In this document: positions 33,828-43,152 of the stretch, piece after piece
Layout: each line of letters starts with the position of its first letter
Numbering within the stretch: position 1 is the stretch's first letter
DNA from: Archangium gephyra
Lineage (GTDB): Bacteria; Myxococcota; Myxococcia; Myxococcales; Myxococcaceae
Assembly (NCBI RefSeq): GCF_001027285.1
Contig: NZ_CP011509.1
Coordinates: 10,750,501-10,814,500, forward strand
Direction: 5' to 3'
Length of the DNA stretch: 64,000 bases
Made by a program: the position numbers and the translations under genes
Notes under the pieces: generated by a model
Database searches by the model: none
Told to the model about the DNA's origin: nothing
Seen by the model: only the letters and a program-made list of their open reading frames with translations

Positions 33828-34591
33828 CCGCCCTTCTCCATGATGAACGGCGTCATCGCGCAGCCCTCGGGGCACACGGGCTTCTCACCGGCGCCCCCCG
33901 AGGTGCACTCCGGCGGACCCACCTCGAGCGGGCAGTGCACCAGGTAGAACATCTCGCGGCCCGGCTGCGCGTCGAGCGACACCGCGCCGGGGAGCTCGAT
34001 GCCATCGCCCTCCTCGAAGCGCGTCTGGACTCCAGGCTCCAGCGGCCACGCGGGATAGAGCGCCCCGGACGCCTCGACGCCGAACACCGCCACGTGTCCC
34101 TCCGACGGAACGTCCACGCTGAAGCGGAGCCGGTCTCCCGGCGCGAACGTGTCACCGCTCACCACTTCCTCGGCATGGTCGCCCGTGAGACGGAACACGT
34201 GCAGCCCGAGCGCGCCCTTCATCCGCGTCCCCTGCTGCTGGCCGGGGACCACCACCATCATCACGGCGGCCGCGGTGGCCACCATCGCCATCGGGGCGAG
34301 CAGGCGGCGAGACCAGCCGATCAACCGCTCGGAGAACGAAGCCCGGGCGGGCTCATCGAGCCCCTTGCGGATGCGCGCCAGCATCACGCGCGGGTCCACC
34401 CCTTCGACGGCGTCGAACCCGGCCTTCCGCTCGGCCAGGCGCGCGCCACAGCCGGCACAGCCCGCCACATGGAGCTCGGTCTTCCGAGCCTCCTCCGGCG
34501 GGAGCTCGCCCGCGTGGAGCCGATCCAACGTGAAGTCGGAGGGGCACTCCGGCCCGCCCGCGCGCAGCTTGACGAAGTCAGGCGGCTTCAT
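33824..34591 (-). CDS. Zinc-finger anti-sigma factor with one transmembrane helix
   Basis: 255 aa from ATG 34591. The N-terminal zf-HC2 zinc-binding motif is ELHVAGCAGCGARL (His-x3-Cys-x2-Cys), the sigma-binding part. One membrane helix (LLAPMAMVATAAAVMMVVVPG, about 95-117) is followed by a periplasmic DUF4384-like sensor (RLRFSVDVPSEGHVAVFGVE; YPAWPLEPGVQTRFEEGDG). It overlaps the upstream sigma-factor gene by 4 nt (ATGA) and the downstream caspase gene by 4 nt. The predicted role is to hold the ECF sigma factor until an envelope signal arrives. Confidence 0.88.
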   Translation of the reverse strand: MKPPDFVKLRAGGPECPSDFTLDRLHAGELPPEEARKTELHVAGCAGCGARLAERKAGFDAVEGVDPRVMLARIRKGLDEPARASFSERLIGWSRRLLAPMAMVATAAAVMMVVVPGQQQGTRMKGALGLHVFRLTGDHAEEVVSGDTFAPGDRLRFSVDVPSEGHVAVFGVEASGALYPAWPLEPGVQTRFEEGDGIELPGAVSLDAQPGREMFYLVHCPLEVGPPECTSGGAGEKPVCPEGCAMTPFIMEKGG

Positions 34592-35265
34592 GAGCGCCTC
34601 CTTCCAAATCCCAGGAAACCCGAGCTCTTGCGTTCCGGCGGCGGCGGCGGTGGAGGAGTCTCCTCCGTGCCTCCCGCCGTCCGCGCGTTCACCCACTCCT
34701 GGAACCGCTCCAGGAGGTTGCCCACCGTGCGCTTGGACACGCCCAGCACCGAGGCCGCCTCCTCGTGCGACATGCCGTCGAGGAAGACGTACACGGCGGC
34801 GGCGGCCTGGCGCTCGTCGGCGTCCGCGAGCAACCGGCGCAGCAGCACGAGATCATCGGGGCTCACCGCTTCGGTCCGCGAGCCATCGTCCGCCAGGGGA
34901 GCCACGTGCTCCTCGTGCAGCGCGGTGCGGCGCGAGCGGTCCCGGATGTGGTTCAGGCAGTAGTTGGTGGTGATCTGATAGAGCCAGGTCGTCATCTGGC
35001 TCTGCTGCCGGAAGCTGCCGGCGGCGCGGAAGACACGGATGAAGATCTCCTGCGTGGCCTCTTCCGCGTCGGCCGGATTGCCCAGCAACCGCAACGCCCG
35101 GCGGTACACCCGGGCGCCATGCTGGTTGAAGAGCAGGGAGATCTGCTGCGAGTCGGCTCGGCTCAATGCGTCATTCGGGGATGGGGGGGACAGCACTCTA
35201 CCAGAGCCGAACACGCCCGGCCGAGGCCCGCTGCCGCCGGATTGTAACTGCAATAGAATCGTCAT
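34588..35265 (-). CDS. ECF RNA polymerase sigma factor
   Basis: 225 aa from ATG 35265 with AGGAGG 9 nt upstream. Region 2: SLLFNQHGARVYRRALRLLG, NPADAEEATQEIFIRVFRAA, MTTWLYQITTNYCLNHIRDR. Region 4: DADERQAAAAVYVFLDGMSH then EEAASVLGVSKRTVGNLLER. A Pro-rich C-terminal tail ending KSSGFLGFGRRRS follows. It heads a five-gene overlapping cassette with its anti-sigma factor, a caspase-like protease, a lipoprotein and a PEGA protein, and probably controls that cassette; I could not recognise its own promoter element upstream. Confidence 0.93.
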   Translation of the reverse strand: MTILLQLQSGGSGPRPGVFGSGRVLSPPSPNDALSRADSQQISLLFNQHGARVYRRALRLLGNPADAEEATQEIFIRVFRAAGSFRQQSQMTTWLYQITTNYCLNHIRDRSRRTALHEEHVAPLADDGSRTEAVSPDDLVLLRRLLADADERQAAAAVYVFLDGMSHEEAASVLGVSKRTVGNLLERFQEWVNARTAGGTEETPPPPPPPERKSSGFLGFGRRRS

Positions 35266-35536
35266 CGACGCGGGCCTCCTGCTGGCACTCCCACATCCTT
35301 GGACCCGTGAGCCGATAATCCGGGCAACACCCACGGTGGATTTCCCCGGGCAGGCTGTTTCTCCTCGGGTGGAAGGCCGCCTGCACCCCGAGTGAGCCGG
35401 CGCCCGCCGCCGTGCATGTCCGTTCCTGAAGGGGCTCGTCCCAGAAGTGGGAACGCCCCCGGGCGCGGGGGCGGCTGTCCCACATGGAAGGGGTAGCCCC
35501 GTGTGGCTGGCCCGGGCATTGCGATACTCCCCCGTC

Positions 35537-36853
35537 ATGGCTCCCCCCCCCTCCTCTCCCCCCGCCTCGAACGCCCGTCCCGTCGATGAGGGCGAACGCC
35601 TCGTGCTGCTCGACACCCTGCGGGGTTTCGCGCTGAGCGGCGTCTTCCTGGCCAACGTCCACCTGTGGTTCAGCGGGCTCATGTTCCGCCCCCTCACCGA
35701 GGTGAAGGCGTTCTACCGGGACACGTCGGGGATGGATGCCGTCATCACCCATACCTTCGGTCCGCTGATCGGCGGCCGGTTCATCACCCTCTTCTCGGTC
35801 TTGTTCGGCCTGGGGTTCGCGGTGCAGCTCGAGCGCGCCGAGGGCCGCGGCACCTCCATCGTCCCGGTCTACGCGCGGCGGCTGGTGGTGTTGCTGGGCG
35901 TCGGCCTCGTGCACCTGTTCCTGCTCTTCCAGGGCGACATCGTCAGCACGTACGCCCTGCTGGGCTTCACCCTGCTGCTGTTCTACAAGCGCGCGGACCG
36001 CACCCTCCTCGTCTGGGCCGCCGCGCTCATCTTCCTCGCGCCCCTGCTCTGGCACCTCGTCCCGCGGGTGACCCAGCTGCTGGGCTCGCCAGGCAGCGAG
36101 GAGGCCGCGAAGGCCGCCATGGAGCGCAGCCTGGCCCTCCGGGCCGGGGCGCTGGAGGCGTTCTCGCACGGCTCCTGGCTCGACACGGTGCGCTCGGGCG
36201 GGGCGTACTACCTCGGGGACCTCTTCTGGAATCTCAGCGCCCTCCTGCCCGTCATCGCCGGCCGCTTCCTGCTGGGGCTGTGGGCGGGGCGCCGCCGCCT
36301 CTTCCATGACGCGCCCCAGCACCTGCCCTTCTTCCGCCGGCTGCTCGGGTGGGGCCTGGGACTGGGCCTCCTCGGCAGCAGCGTGGCCATCGTCGTGTGG
36401 CTGCTCTCCACCCGGAAGATCATCCAGCCCCAGTCGATCCCGTGGCTGCCGTTCGTCACGGGGCCGATGCGCCACCTGGGAGAGCTGGGCATGGCGTCGG
36501 CCTACGCGGCGGGCATCACCCTGCTCTTCCAGCGCGACACGTGGCGCCGGCGGCTGGCCGTGCTCGCGCCCGTGGGCCGCATGGGGTTGACGAACTACCT
36601 GCTGACCTCGGTGCTGGGCGTGCTCTTCTTCTACGGCTACGGGCTGGGACTCATGGACGGACTGAAGAGTCCCACGGCGCAGTTCGCGCTGACCCTGGTG
36701 CTCTTCGCCCTGCAGGTCGTCTTCAGCCATCTGTGGCTGGCGCGCTTCCGCTTCGGTCCCGTCGAGTGGGTGACCCGCTCACTGACCTACGGCAAGGCCC
36801 AGCCCATGCGCCGGACCTCCGCGCCCGAGAAGAAGGAAATGGCGAACGCCTGA
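35537..36853 (+). CDS. DUF418 multi-pass membrane protein (YeiB-like)
   Basis: 438 aa from ATG 35537; the frame extends upstream without support. Starts ERLVLLDTLRGFALSGVFLA, the conserved N-terminal motif of the DUF418/acyltransferase-3-like family, followed by about nine hydrophobic helices. The C-terminal DUF418 block contains APVGRMGLTNYLLTSVLGVL and FRFGPVEWVTRSLTYGK. The family is related to membrane acyltransferases; its function is unknown. It is divergent from the ECF sigma gene. Confidence 0.92.
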   Translation: MAPPPSSPPASNARPVDEGERLVLLDTLRGFALSGVFLANVHLWFSGLMFRPLTEVKAFYRDTSGMDAVITHTFGPLIGGRFITLFSVLFGLGFAVQLERAEGRGTSIVPVYARRLVVLLGVGLVHLFLLFQGDIVSTYALLGFTLLLFYKRADRTLLVWAAALIFLAPLLWHLVPRVTQLLGSPGSEEAAKAAMERSLALRAGALEAFSHGSWLDTVRSGGAYYLGDLFWNLSALLPVIAGRFLLGLWAGRRRLFHDAPQHLPFFRRLLGWGLGLGLLGSSVAIVVWLLSTRKIIQPQSIPWLPFVTGPMRHLGELGMASAYAAGITLLFQRDTWRRRLAVLAPVGRMGLTNYLLTSVLGVLFFYGYGLGLMDGLKSPTAQFALTLVLFALQVVFSHLWLARFRFGPVEWVTRSLTYGKAQPMRRTSAPEKKEMANA

Positions 36854-36971
36854 GCCATGCGGCCAGAGCGCCAAGGAGGCAAGCAGCGCTGGAAGGCTCT
36901 GTGACATCGGCGGTGCGATTTCTCTACCGGCACGTAGCGAGGAGTTACACCCCACCACCCAGAGCGACTCC

Positions 36972-37787
36972 ATGCCCAATCCGTGCCAACCCATCATCGA
37001 CAAGATCCGCGCACTCGAAAAGCAGAAGAGCGAGCTGAACGGGAGCAACGAGTTCCCGGGCGTCCCCCCTGGCCTCATCCCCCCTTCGCCCATCGATCAT
37101 CATGGACCCGAGCTCGAGGCACTGAACAAGCAGCTCCTCCAGGAGGCAATGAATCTGAACGCCTGCCTCCTCAAGGGCGTGTCGCCTGTGCCCATGGTGA
37201 TGTCCGTCAAGAGCATCTCGTGCAGAAACGCGAACGATCCGGGGCCGTTCGAGAGCGACGAGCCGTACGTCCTCGTGTACGTGCTCAACCTGCCCAGCCT
37301 GGCCAATCCCGCCCTGCCGAGTCCGAAGGTCGTGCTGGTGGGGCCGCTGTCGGGAGTCGACGCGAAGGAGACCCACCCGGCTCCGGCGAATATTCTCTGG
37401 GGAATCAACGGCGCGCCGGCAACGATCCCCAACCCCGATGACATCATCCTGTTGGTGGCGATGCTGGAGAACGACAACGCGCCACCGGCGAGCGTCAGGA
37501 CGGCCGTCGAGGTGGCCATGGGCCCGATCCTCGCACTGAACCTGACCAGCATCGGCAATCGGGCGGAGTTCGTGGCGAGGCTGAGCAATGGGATGCAGGG
37601 CGCGATCCAGACGGCGGTGAAGCTCGGGCTGCCGGATCCCGACGATCAGATCGGCACCGTCCAGGAGCTGCGCATCAGCAGACTCGACGTGGCGAAAGCA
37701 TTCCACTTCGGCAACACGACCCTGGATCTCACGTTCAAGGGGGATGACTCCCATTTCAAAGTGAACTTCCAGCTCAAGCGGCCGTGA
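36972..37787 (+). CDS. Hypothetical protein
   Basis: 271 aa, MPNPCQPIIDKIRALEKQKS. The N terminus is a predicted coiled coil, then a Pro-rich loop, then a mixed alpha/beta body (MVMSVKSISCRNANDPGPFE; YVLVYVLNLPSLANPALPSP; DDIILLVAMLENDNAPPASV). No signal peptide, membrane helix or recognisable motif, so it is probably cytoplasmic or exported by a non-classical route. Length and codon bias support a real gene, and a strong terminator follows it. Confidence 0.7.
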   Translation: MPNPCQPIIDKIRALEKQKSELNGSNEFPGVPPGLIPPSPIDHHGPELEALNKQLLQEAMNLNACLLKGVSPVPMVMSVKSISCRNANDPGPFESDEPYVLVYVLNLPSLANPALPSPKVVLVGPLSGVDAKETHPAPANILWGINGAPATIPNPDDIILLVAMLENDNAPPASVRTAVEVAMGPILALNLTSIGNRAEFVARLSNGMQGAIQTAVKLGLPDPDDQIGTVQELRISRLDVAKAFHFGNTTLDLTFKGDDSHFKVNFQLKRP

Positions 37788-37793
37788 GTGACC

Positions 37794-37833
37794 GGGCAGT
37801 CTGAAGCGCGGTCCAGCGTGCTTCAGACTGCCC
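37794..37833. terminator. Convergent-gene terminator hairpin
   Basis: Perfect 14-bp arms (gggcagtctgaagc at 37794-37807, gcttcagactgccc at 37820-37833) with a 12-nt loop, placed between the hypothetical gene's stop and the stop of the converging serine hydrolase. No T-tract; it may serve both strands. Confidence 0.7.
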
Positions 37834-37842
37834 CTGGCTCCG

Positions 37843-39405
37843 TCAGCGCGCCTCTGGAACGCGCTCGACCGTCAGCTCGTTGAAGTGCACGTCGAGCAGA
37901 CTGGGTTGGTCGAACTCGAAGCCCTTGAGCTTTCCCTTCGCGTCCAGGGAGAACGTCAGGAAGCCCTTGGGCCAGTTCATCGGGTCCCTCCAATGGAGGC
38001 GGAAGGTGTCGTACTGCCAGTGCTCCAGGTCCGCCGTGAAGGAAGGACTGTGGCTGAAGCGCAGCACCAGCTTCCCGTTCTCCTGGGCGATGGAGAGGTC
38101 CCCGTACATCCGGTCCCGGTAGCCGCCGGCATAGCGCACCAGCTCGAGCGAGGGCTTCGTTCCCTGGACACGCGAGGCCACCAGCGCGGCCTCGGCGTCC
38201 TTCGCCTTCTTCTCGCCCTCCCCACGGTACTTCAACAGGATCCCGGCCCAGTCGGTGGGAGGAGCCCCGAGGTACGCATCGAGCATCCGGAGCGCCAGCG
38301 GATAGAAGAGGCCGCCATCGTTGTGCGTGAGGACGGTGATGCCGAGCTTCTCTTCCGGCACGAGCACCACCATGGCGGCCATCCCGTCCATGCCGCCCGT
38401 ATGGAAGACCAGCTTGCGCCCGCGGTACTCGCGCAGGAACCACCCGAACCCATAGGCGTTGAACCAGGAGTTGAGCGCCTGGAGCTCGGGCCGTGACGAG
38501 GGCCGTTCAGGCACGAGCATCTGCGGGGTGAAGAGCTCCTGGGCCACCTTCTCGCCGTAGAGCTTCTTGCCGTCGAAGGTCCCCCCGGCCAGCAGCAGTT
38601 GCATGTACCTGGCCATGTCATGGGCGCTGGACACGATGGCACCGCCGGGCCCGAGCGCGTCGGAGTCGCGATAGGCGATGGCCACCGGCCTGCCGTCGAT
38701 GCGGACATGCGGCAGGGCGAGGTTCTTCGACTTCTTCAGGTCGCGGAAGAGCGAGCTGCTCTCGTTCATCCCGAGCGGGGCGAAGATGCGCTCGCGGGTG
38801 AAGTCCTCCCAGGACTTCCCGGAGACGGCGCGGATGACCTCTCCCACCGCCATGTACGTCACGCTCTGGTAGGCGAAGGTGCCGCGGAAGCTGGAGACCG
38901 GTTTGATGTAGCGCAGCCGCTTGAGCACCTCCTCGCGGCTGTAATCGGAGCCGTACCAGAGGATGCCGCCGCACACCTGGGGCAGCCCGCTCCGGTGGAC
39001 GAGCAGATCCCGGAGGGTGAACTCGCGGGTGACATAGGGGTCATGGAGCTGGAAGTACGGGAGGTACTGGCTGACGGGGTCGTCCCAGGAAACCTTGCCC
39101 TCGTCCACCAGCATGCCCAGGCCCATGGCCGCGAAGGACTTCGAGATGGACCCGATCGAGAACCCGGTGTGCTCATCGACAGGGGCGGACTCGCCCACCT
39201 TGCGCACGCCATACCCCTTGGAGAACACCACCTTCCCGTCCTTCACGACCGAGACGGCCAGGCCCGGCACGTTCCAGTCGCGCAGGGAGCTGTTCGTGTA
39301 GTCGTCGAAGCCCGAGAGGGGAGCCGGCTGCCCGGCGGCGGGGGAAGCGCCGAGCACCAGCAAGAGCATGAAGAGAAGGGGGAGTACGGCGGCACGTCGA
39401 GGCAT
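37843..39405 (-). CDS. Secreted serine hydrolase of the beta-lactamase/penicillin-binding (class C-like) family
   Basis: 520 aa from ATG 39405 with GGAG upstream. Signal peptide (LPLLFMLLLVLGASPAAGQP), then the S-x-x-K motif SISK (Ser86, Lys89) in GFSIGSISKSFAAMG, a YxN-position motif in FAYQSVTYMAVGE and a KTG-equivalent HTGG in LVFHTGGMDGMAAMV. A C-terminal DUF3471-like domain follows (LVRYAGGYRDRMYGDLSIAQ). These are esterases, peptidases or D-aminopeptidases; antibiotic resistance is not implied. It acts in the periplasm or outside the cell. Confidence 0.92.
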   Translation of the reverse strand: MPRRAAVLPLLFMLLLVLGASPAAGQPAPLSGFDDYTNSSLRDWNVPGLAVSVVKDGKVVFSKGYGVRKVGESAPVDEHTGFSIGSISKSFAAMGLGMLVDEGKVSWDDPVSQYLPYFQLHDPYVTREFTLRDLLVHRSGLPQVCGGILWYGSDYSREEVLKRLRYIKPVSSFRGTFAYQSVTYMAVGEVIRAVSGKSWEDFTRERIFAPLGMNESSSLFRDLKKSKNLALPHVRIDGRPVAIAYRDSDALGPGGAIVSSAHDMARYMQLLLAGGTFDGKKLYGEKVAQELFTPQMLVPERPSSRPELQALNSWFNAYGFGWFLREYRGRKLVFHTGGMDGMAAMVVLVPEEKLGITVLTHNDGGLFYPLALRMLDAYLGAPPTDWAGILLKYRGEGEKKAKDAEAALVASRVQGTKPSLELVRYAGGYRDRMYGDLSIAQENGKLVLRFSHSPSFTADLEHWQYDTFRLHWRDPMNWPKGFLTFSLDAKGKLKGFEFDQPSLLDVHFNELTVERVPEAR

Positions 39406-39522
39406 GGTTGGGGCTCCAGGGTCGGAACGAAACATCCCGATGCGCATCTGCAAATCGGGGACCGTCTCACGCTGGACGTGCCACGGCCCTCCAGGCCATC
39501 CCGCGTCAATGCCTGCTCAGGA

Positions 39523-39550
39523 TTGACAATTCGTGCTGATGTCTTAAATA
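39523..39550 (+). promoter_or_regulatory. Sigma-70-type promoter for the EF-G paralogue leader
   Basis: A perfect -35 TTGACA at 39523-39528 and an AT-rich -10 (TAAATA at 39545-39550, spacer 16; TTAAAT at 15 is an alternative). It stands out in this very GC-rich DNA. The expected start site is near 39557, making the following 34-codon ORF (39561) essentially leaderless. Confidence 0.75.
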
Positions 39551-39560
39551 TGTCCCCGTC

Positions 39561-39665
39561 ATGAGGCCCGTCTCCACCATCCTGGGTGTGCCGTCCGAGC
39601 GCGAGTTCGCGCCGATGGCGGACGTGCGTCTCGGCTCCCGCAACAAGGTTCTGCTCGACATTTGA
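39561..39665 (+). CDS. Leaderless 34-codon ORF in the EF-G paralogue leader
   Basis: ATG 39561 lies about 4 nt after the predicted transcription start and encodes a 34-residue peptide (MRPVSTILGVPSEREFAPMA...) ending TGA at 39665. It has no Shine-Dalgarno site, as expected for a leaderless ORF. Together with the long structured leader it may form a translation-sensing regulator of the EF-G paralogue. Chance ORF status cannot be excluded. Confidence 0.4.
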   Translation: MRPVSTILGVPSEREFAPMADVRLGSRNKVLLDI

Positions 39666-39904
39666 TCAGGCGGACCGGGTTGCCTGGTACGCGGGTTGGC
39701 TGGTTCCCGTGTGCCGCAGGTGCCTGGTTCCGCCGCTGATCATCCCGGGCCTTCGTGTGTCCTCGCGCCGTCCTGAGTGTCCCTGAGGGGCCACTGCCGG
39801 GCATGCGTGTGCGCGCCCGAGGACCCCCGAGCGCCTGAATCCTCTCAACCAGTGTCTGTCTTCAACCCGCGGGTGCGTGCACCCGGCGGGAACGGGAGTC
39901 CTTT
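39666..39904 (+). promoter_or_regulatory. Structured 5' leader of the EF-G paralogue
   Basis: About 240 nt between the leader ORF and the EF-G start. It contains three imperfect gcctggtt-type repeats (39680-39736) and a compact hairpin at 39866-39890 (outer cccgc/gcggg, inner gggtgc-gt-gcaccc) ending 3 nt before the Shine-Dalgarno gggag at 39894-39898. Such a hairpin abutting the ribosome site is a plausible translation attenuator. Confidence 0.5.
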
Positions 39905-42010
39905 ATGTCTCGCACCACTCGAATCGAGCGCTACCGCAACATCGGCATCATGGCCCACATCGACGCGGGCAAGACCACGCTCACCGAGCGCATCCTCTTC
40001 TTCACCGGCCGCATCCACACCGTGGGCGAGGTGCACGACGGCGCCACCGAGATGGACTGGATGGAGCAGGAGAAGAAGCGCGGCATCACCATCACCTCGG
40101 CGGCCACCACCGCCTCCTGGAAGCCGATGCGGGGGCCCTTCGCGGGCCATCCGCACCGCATCAACATCCTGGACACCCCGGGACATGTGGACTTCACCAT
40201 CGAGGTGGAGCGGTCCCTGCGCGTCCTGGACGGAGCGGTGGCGGTGTTCGATGCCAGCCAGGGCGTGGAGCCCCAGTCCGAGACGGTGTGGCACCAGGCC
40301 AACCGGCATGGTGTGCCGCGCATCGCCTTCCTCAACAAGATGGACAAGGTGGGCGCGGACTTCGCCATGTGCGTGCACTCCATCCGTCAGCGGTTGGACG
40401 CCCATCCGGTGCCGGTGCAGCTGCCCATCGGAGCGGGCCCGGAGTTCACCGGGCTCATCGACCTGCCGCGCATGCGGGCCTTCCTCTTCGACGGGGAGCG
40501 CGGCGAGCCCGCCGAGGGACAGGAAATTCCGGCGCACCTGCGCGCGGAAGCGGAAGCGCTGCGCCTGCGGCTCATCGAGGCCTGCGCCGAGGTGGATGGA
40601 ACCGTCCTCCAGAAGTACGTGGAGGAACGGCTGGCGGACATCACCGCCGAGGAGCTGGAGCGCGCGCTCCGCACGGGCACGTTGCAGCGGCAGCTGGTGC
40701 CGGTGCTCTGCGGGGCGGCTTTCAAGAACAAGGGTGTGCGCATGCTGCTGGATGGAATCATCAACTACCTGCCCGCTCCGTCGGACCTTCCGGCGGCCCG
40801 GGGCGAGACTCCCGGAACGCGGGAGCCCGTCACCCGTGCGGCCAGCGACGAGGAGCCGCTGTGCGCGCTCGTCTTCAAGCTCATGCACGACAAGGCCGTG
40901 GGGAGCATCGTCTTCCTGCGCGTCTACTCGGGCACGCTGCGCACGGGCATGGCCGTGCTCAACACCCGCCAGGAGCGCCGCGAGCGCGTGGGACGTCTCA
41001 TGTTCATGCATGCCAACAAGCGCGAGGAGGTGGACGAGGTGCATGCCGGCGACATCTGCGCGGCACTCAACCTGCGCGGGGTGCGCACGGGCGACACCCT
41101 GTGCGCTCCGGAGGCTCCCGTGGTGTTGGAGTCGCTCCGCTTCCCCGAGCCCGTCGTCCAGCTCGCCATCGAGGCGCGCTCTCGGGCGGAGCAACAGAAG
41201 ATGGAGGACGGTCTGACGCGGCTCGCCGCGGAGGATCCCTCCTTGCGCGTGGAAGTGGACCCCGAAACCGGTCAGCAACTGCTGTCCGGCATGGGAGAGC
41301 TGCACCTGGAGATCGTCGTGGACCGATTGAGAACCGAGTACGGCGTGGAGGCGAGCGTGGGCCAGCCACGGGTGGCCTACCGCGAGACGCCGCGCCAGAA
41401 GGTGCGCCAGGAGTACCGGCACGTCCGGCAGACCGGCGGGCCCGGACAGTTCGCCCATGTGGTGCTGGAGGTGGCTCCCGCGCCACGAGGCTCGGGGCTC
41501 GTCTTCGTGGACGAGACGCATGGCGGTGTCATTCCCAAGGAGTTCATCCCGGCCATCGAGAAGGGCGTGGCCGGCGCCATGGATCGGGGCGTGCTCGCGG
41601 GCTACCCGATGGTGGACGTGGAGGTGCATCTGGTGGATGGGAGCACGCACGTGAGGGACTCCACGCCGCAGGCGTTCACGATGGCCGGCTCGCTGGCCTT
41701 CCAGGAGGCGGCGCGGAGCGCGGGCGTGCAGTTGCTGGAGCCCATGATGGACGTGGAGGTCACCACGCCGGAGGAGTTCCTGGGCGACGTGCTCGGGGAC
41801 CTGTCCGCCCGGCGCGGGCGTGTGCGGGGGATGGAGGGCCATGGCGCGGTGCGGAACGTCTCCGCGCTGGTGCCCATGGCCAGCCTCTTCGGCTACGTGA
41901 ACAGCCTCCGCGGCCGCACGCAGGGACGCGCCACCGCCTCCCTGCGCCTGGCCACGTATGAGCCCGTGCCCGACGCGCTCCAGGTGTCGGTGCTCGCCGC
42001 TCGCAAGTAG
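39905..42010 (+). CDS. fusA: Elongation factor G paralogue
   Basis: 701 aa. GTPase motifs are complete: G1 [17 protein letters not shown]2 [12 protein letters not shown]3 [14 protein letters not shown]4 FLNKMDKVG; domains II-V follow ([38 protein letters not shown]). EF-G moves the ribosome along the mRNA; paralogues can share recycling roles or give fusidic-acid or stress tolerance. It is not in a str operon (no rpsL, rpsG or tuf nearby), so it is likely a secondary EF-G. A consensus promoter and a long leader precede it, suggesting regulated expression. The start has gggag 7 nt upstream. Confidence 0.93.
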   Translation: MSRTTRIERYRNIGIMAHIDAGKTTLTERILFFTGRIHTVGEVHDGATEMDWMEQEKKRGITITSAATTASWKPMRGPFAGHPHRINILDTPGHVDFTIEVERSLRVLDGAVAVFDASQGVEPQSETVWHQANRHGVPRIAFLNKMDKVGADFAMCVHSIRQRLDAHPVPVQLPIGAGPEFTGLIDLPRMRAFLFDGERGEPAEGQEIPAHLRAEAEALRLRLIEACAEVDGTVLQKYVEERLADITAEELERALRTGTLQRQLVPVLCGAAFKNKGVRMLLDGIINYLPAPSDLPAARGETPGTREPVTRAASDEEPLCALVFKLMHDKAVGSIVFLRVYSGTLRTGMAVLNTRQERRERVGRLMFMHANKREEVDEVHAGDICAALNLRGVRTGDTLCAPEAPVVLESLRFPEPVVQLAIEARSRAEQQKMEDGLTRLAAEDPSLRVEVDPETGQQLLSGMGELHLEIVVDRLRTEYGVEASVGQPRVAYRETPRQKVRQEYRHVRQTGGPGQFAHVVLEVAPAPRGSGLVFVDETHGGVIPKEFIPAIEKGVAGAMDRGVLAGYPMVDVEVHLVDGSTHVRDSTPQAFTMAGSLAFQEAARSAGVQLLEPMMDVEVTTPEEFLGDVLGDLSARRGRVRGMEGHGAVRNVSALVPMASLFGYVNSLRGRTQGRATASLRLATYEPVPDALQVSVLAARK

Positions 42011-42136
42011 GTGAGCAGGCGGGCAGGCGGGGAATGACGCGGTGCGCGGCGTACGCGCACCGCGTCAGACCCTGACCCGGGCGGAAATCCTCGGGGCCGT
42101 GGCAGAGCCATGACGTGGCGCGGGTAGACGGTCCCC

Positions 42137-43141
42137 ATGTACCTCCACGCGCTCGGACACTTCCACCCGGAGAACCTCATCACCAATGCGTTCCTCCAGG
42201 ACATCGGCCTGGAGACGGACGACGCGTGGATCGTCGAGCGGGTGGGCATCCGCACCCGGCACACGGTGCTGCCGCTCGACTACCTCCGCGAGACACGCAA
42301 CCGGGACGTGCGCGGCGCCCTGGAGGCCGCGCTGTACTCCAACGCGGAGACGGGCAGGCGCGCGGCGCTGATGGCCCTCCAGCGCGCGGGGCGTGACGTG
42401 AAGGACGTGGGGATGGTGGTGGCCGGTGGGTGCTCGCCCGACGAGTGCATTCCGGCGGAGGCCTGCCGCATCGCCGAGGCGCTGGGCATCGAGGCCCCCT
42501 CGTTGGACCTCAACGCCGCCTGCTCCTCCTTCTGCGCGCAGCTGCACTTCCTCGCCGGGATGCGGCCGGAGCGCCTCCCGGACTTCATCCTCGTGGTGAA
42601 CCCGGAGAACTCCACCCGCGTGGTGGACTACTCGGACCGCTCCAGCTGCGTGCTGTGGGGCGATGGCACCAGCGCCGCGCTGATCAGCCCGCGCATCCCC
42701 GGCCCCTGGCGCATCACGCAGACCCTGCTCGGCGGGAGCCCCTCGGGTGCGGACAAGGTGAAGGTGCCCCGCGCCGGCCACTTCACCCAGCAGGGCGCCG
42801 CGGTGCAGGCCTTCGCCATCAAGCGCGCCAGCGAGACCTTCCTCGCGCTGCGCGCGCACTACCTCTCGGCCGCCCCGGGACGGACTCCGGACGGGCTGAG
42901 CCTCATCGGCCACCAGGCCAACCTGCGCATGCTGGAGTCGGTGCAGCGGCGCACCGAGGTGTCCGACGCGCGCCACTTCCACAACGTGGAGCACCGCGGC
43001 AACTGTGGGGCCTCGGGCGCGCCCACGGTGCTCTCGGAGAACTGGGACAACCCCCAGGTGGGAGACGCGGTGGCGCTCGCGGTGGTGGGCAGCGGCCTCA
43101 CCTGGGCGGGCGCCCTGCTGGAGCGCTGCCGCGCGGAGTAG
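42137..43141 (+). CDS. 3-oxoacyl-ACP synthase III-like enzyme
   Basis: 334 aa. The KAS III (FabH-like) triad is intact: Cys129 in LDLNAACSSFCAQLHFLAGM, His259 in LIGHQANLRML and Asn289 in HFHNVEHRGNCGASGAPTVL, with the His-Asn distance of 30 residues as in FabH. Such enzymes condense an acyl-CoA starter with malonyl-ACP, or make related C-C/C-S bonds in secondary metabolism. There is no fatty-acid operon here, so a specialised role is likely. It is followed 11 nt later by a zinc-ribbon gene that may be cotranscribed. Confidence 0.88.
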   Translation: MYLHALGHFHPENLITNAFLQDIGLETDDAWIVERVGIRTRHTVLPLDYLRETRNRDVRGALEAALYSNAETGRRAALMALQRAGRDVKDVGMVVAGGCSPDECIPAEACRIAEALGIEAPSLDLNAACSSFCAQLHFLAGMRPERLPDFILVVNPENSTRVVDYSDRSSCVLWGDGTSAALISPRIPGPWRITQTLLGGSPSGADKVKVPRAGHFTQQGAAVQAFAIKRASETFLALRAHYLSAAPGRTPDGLSLIGHQANLRMLESVQRRTEVSDARHFHNVEHRGNCGASGAPTVLSENWDNPQVGDAVALAVVGSGLTWAGALLERCRAE

Positions 43142-43152
43142 GCTCTCGCGCC

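Noticed and set aside
37843-39405. Antibiotic-resistance beta-lactamase
   Set aside because: The SISK/HTGG pattern and added C-terminal domain fit the broad serine hydrolase family; no evidence for lactam hydrolysis.
39905-42010. Ribosomal str operon EF-G
   Set aside because: No rpsL, rpsG or tuf gene next to it; the gene is solitary, so it is treated as a paralogue.
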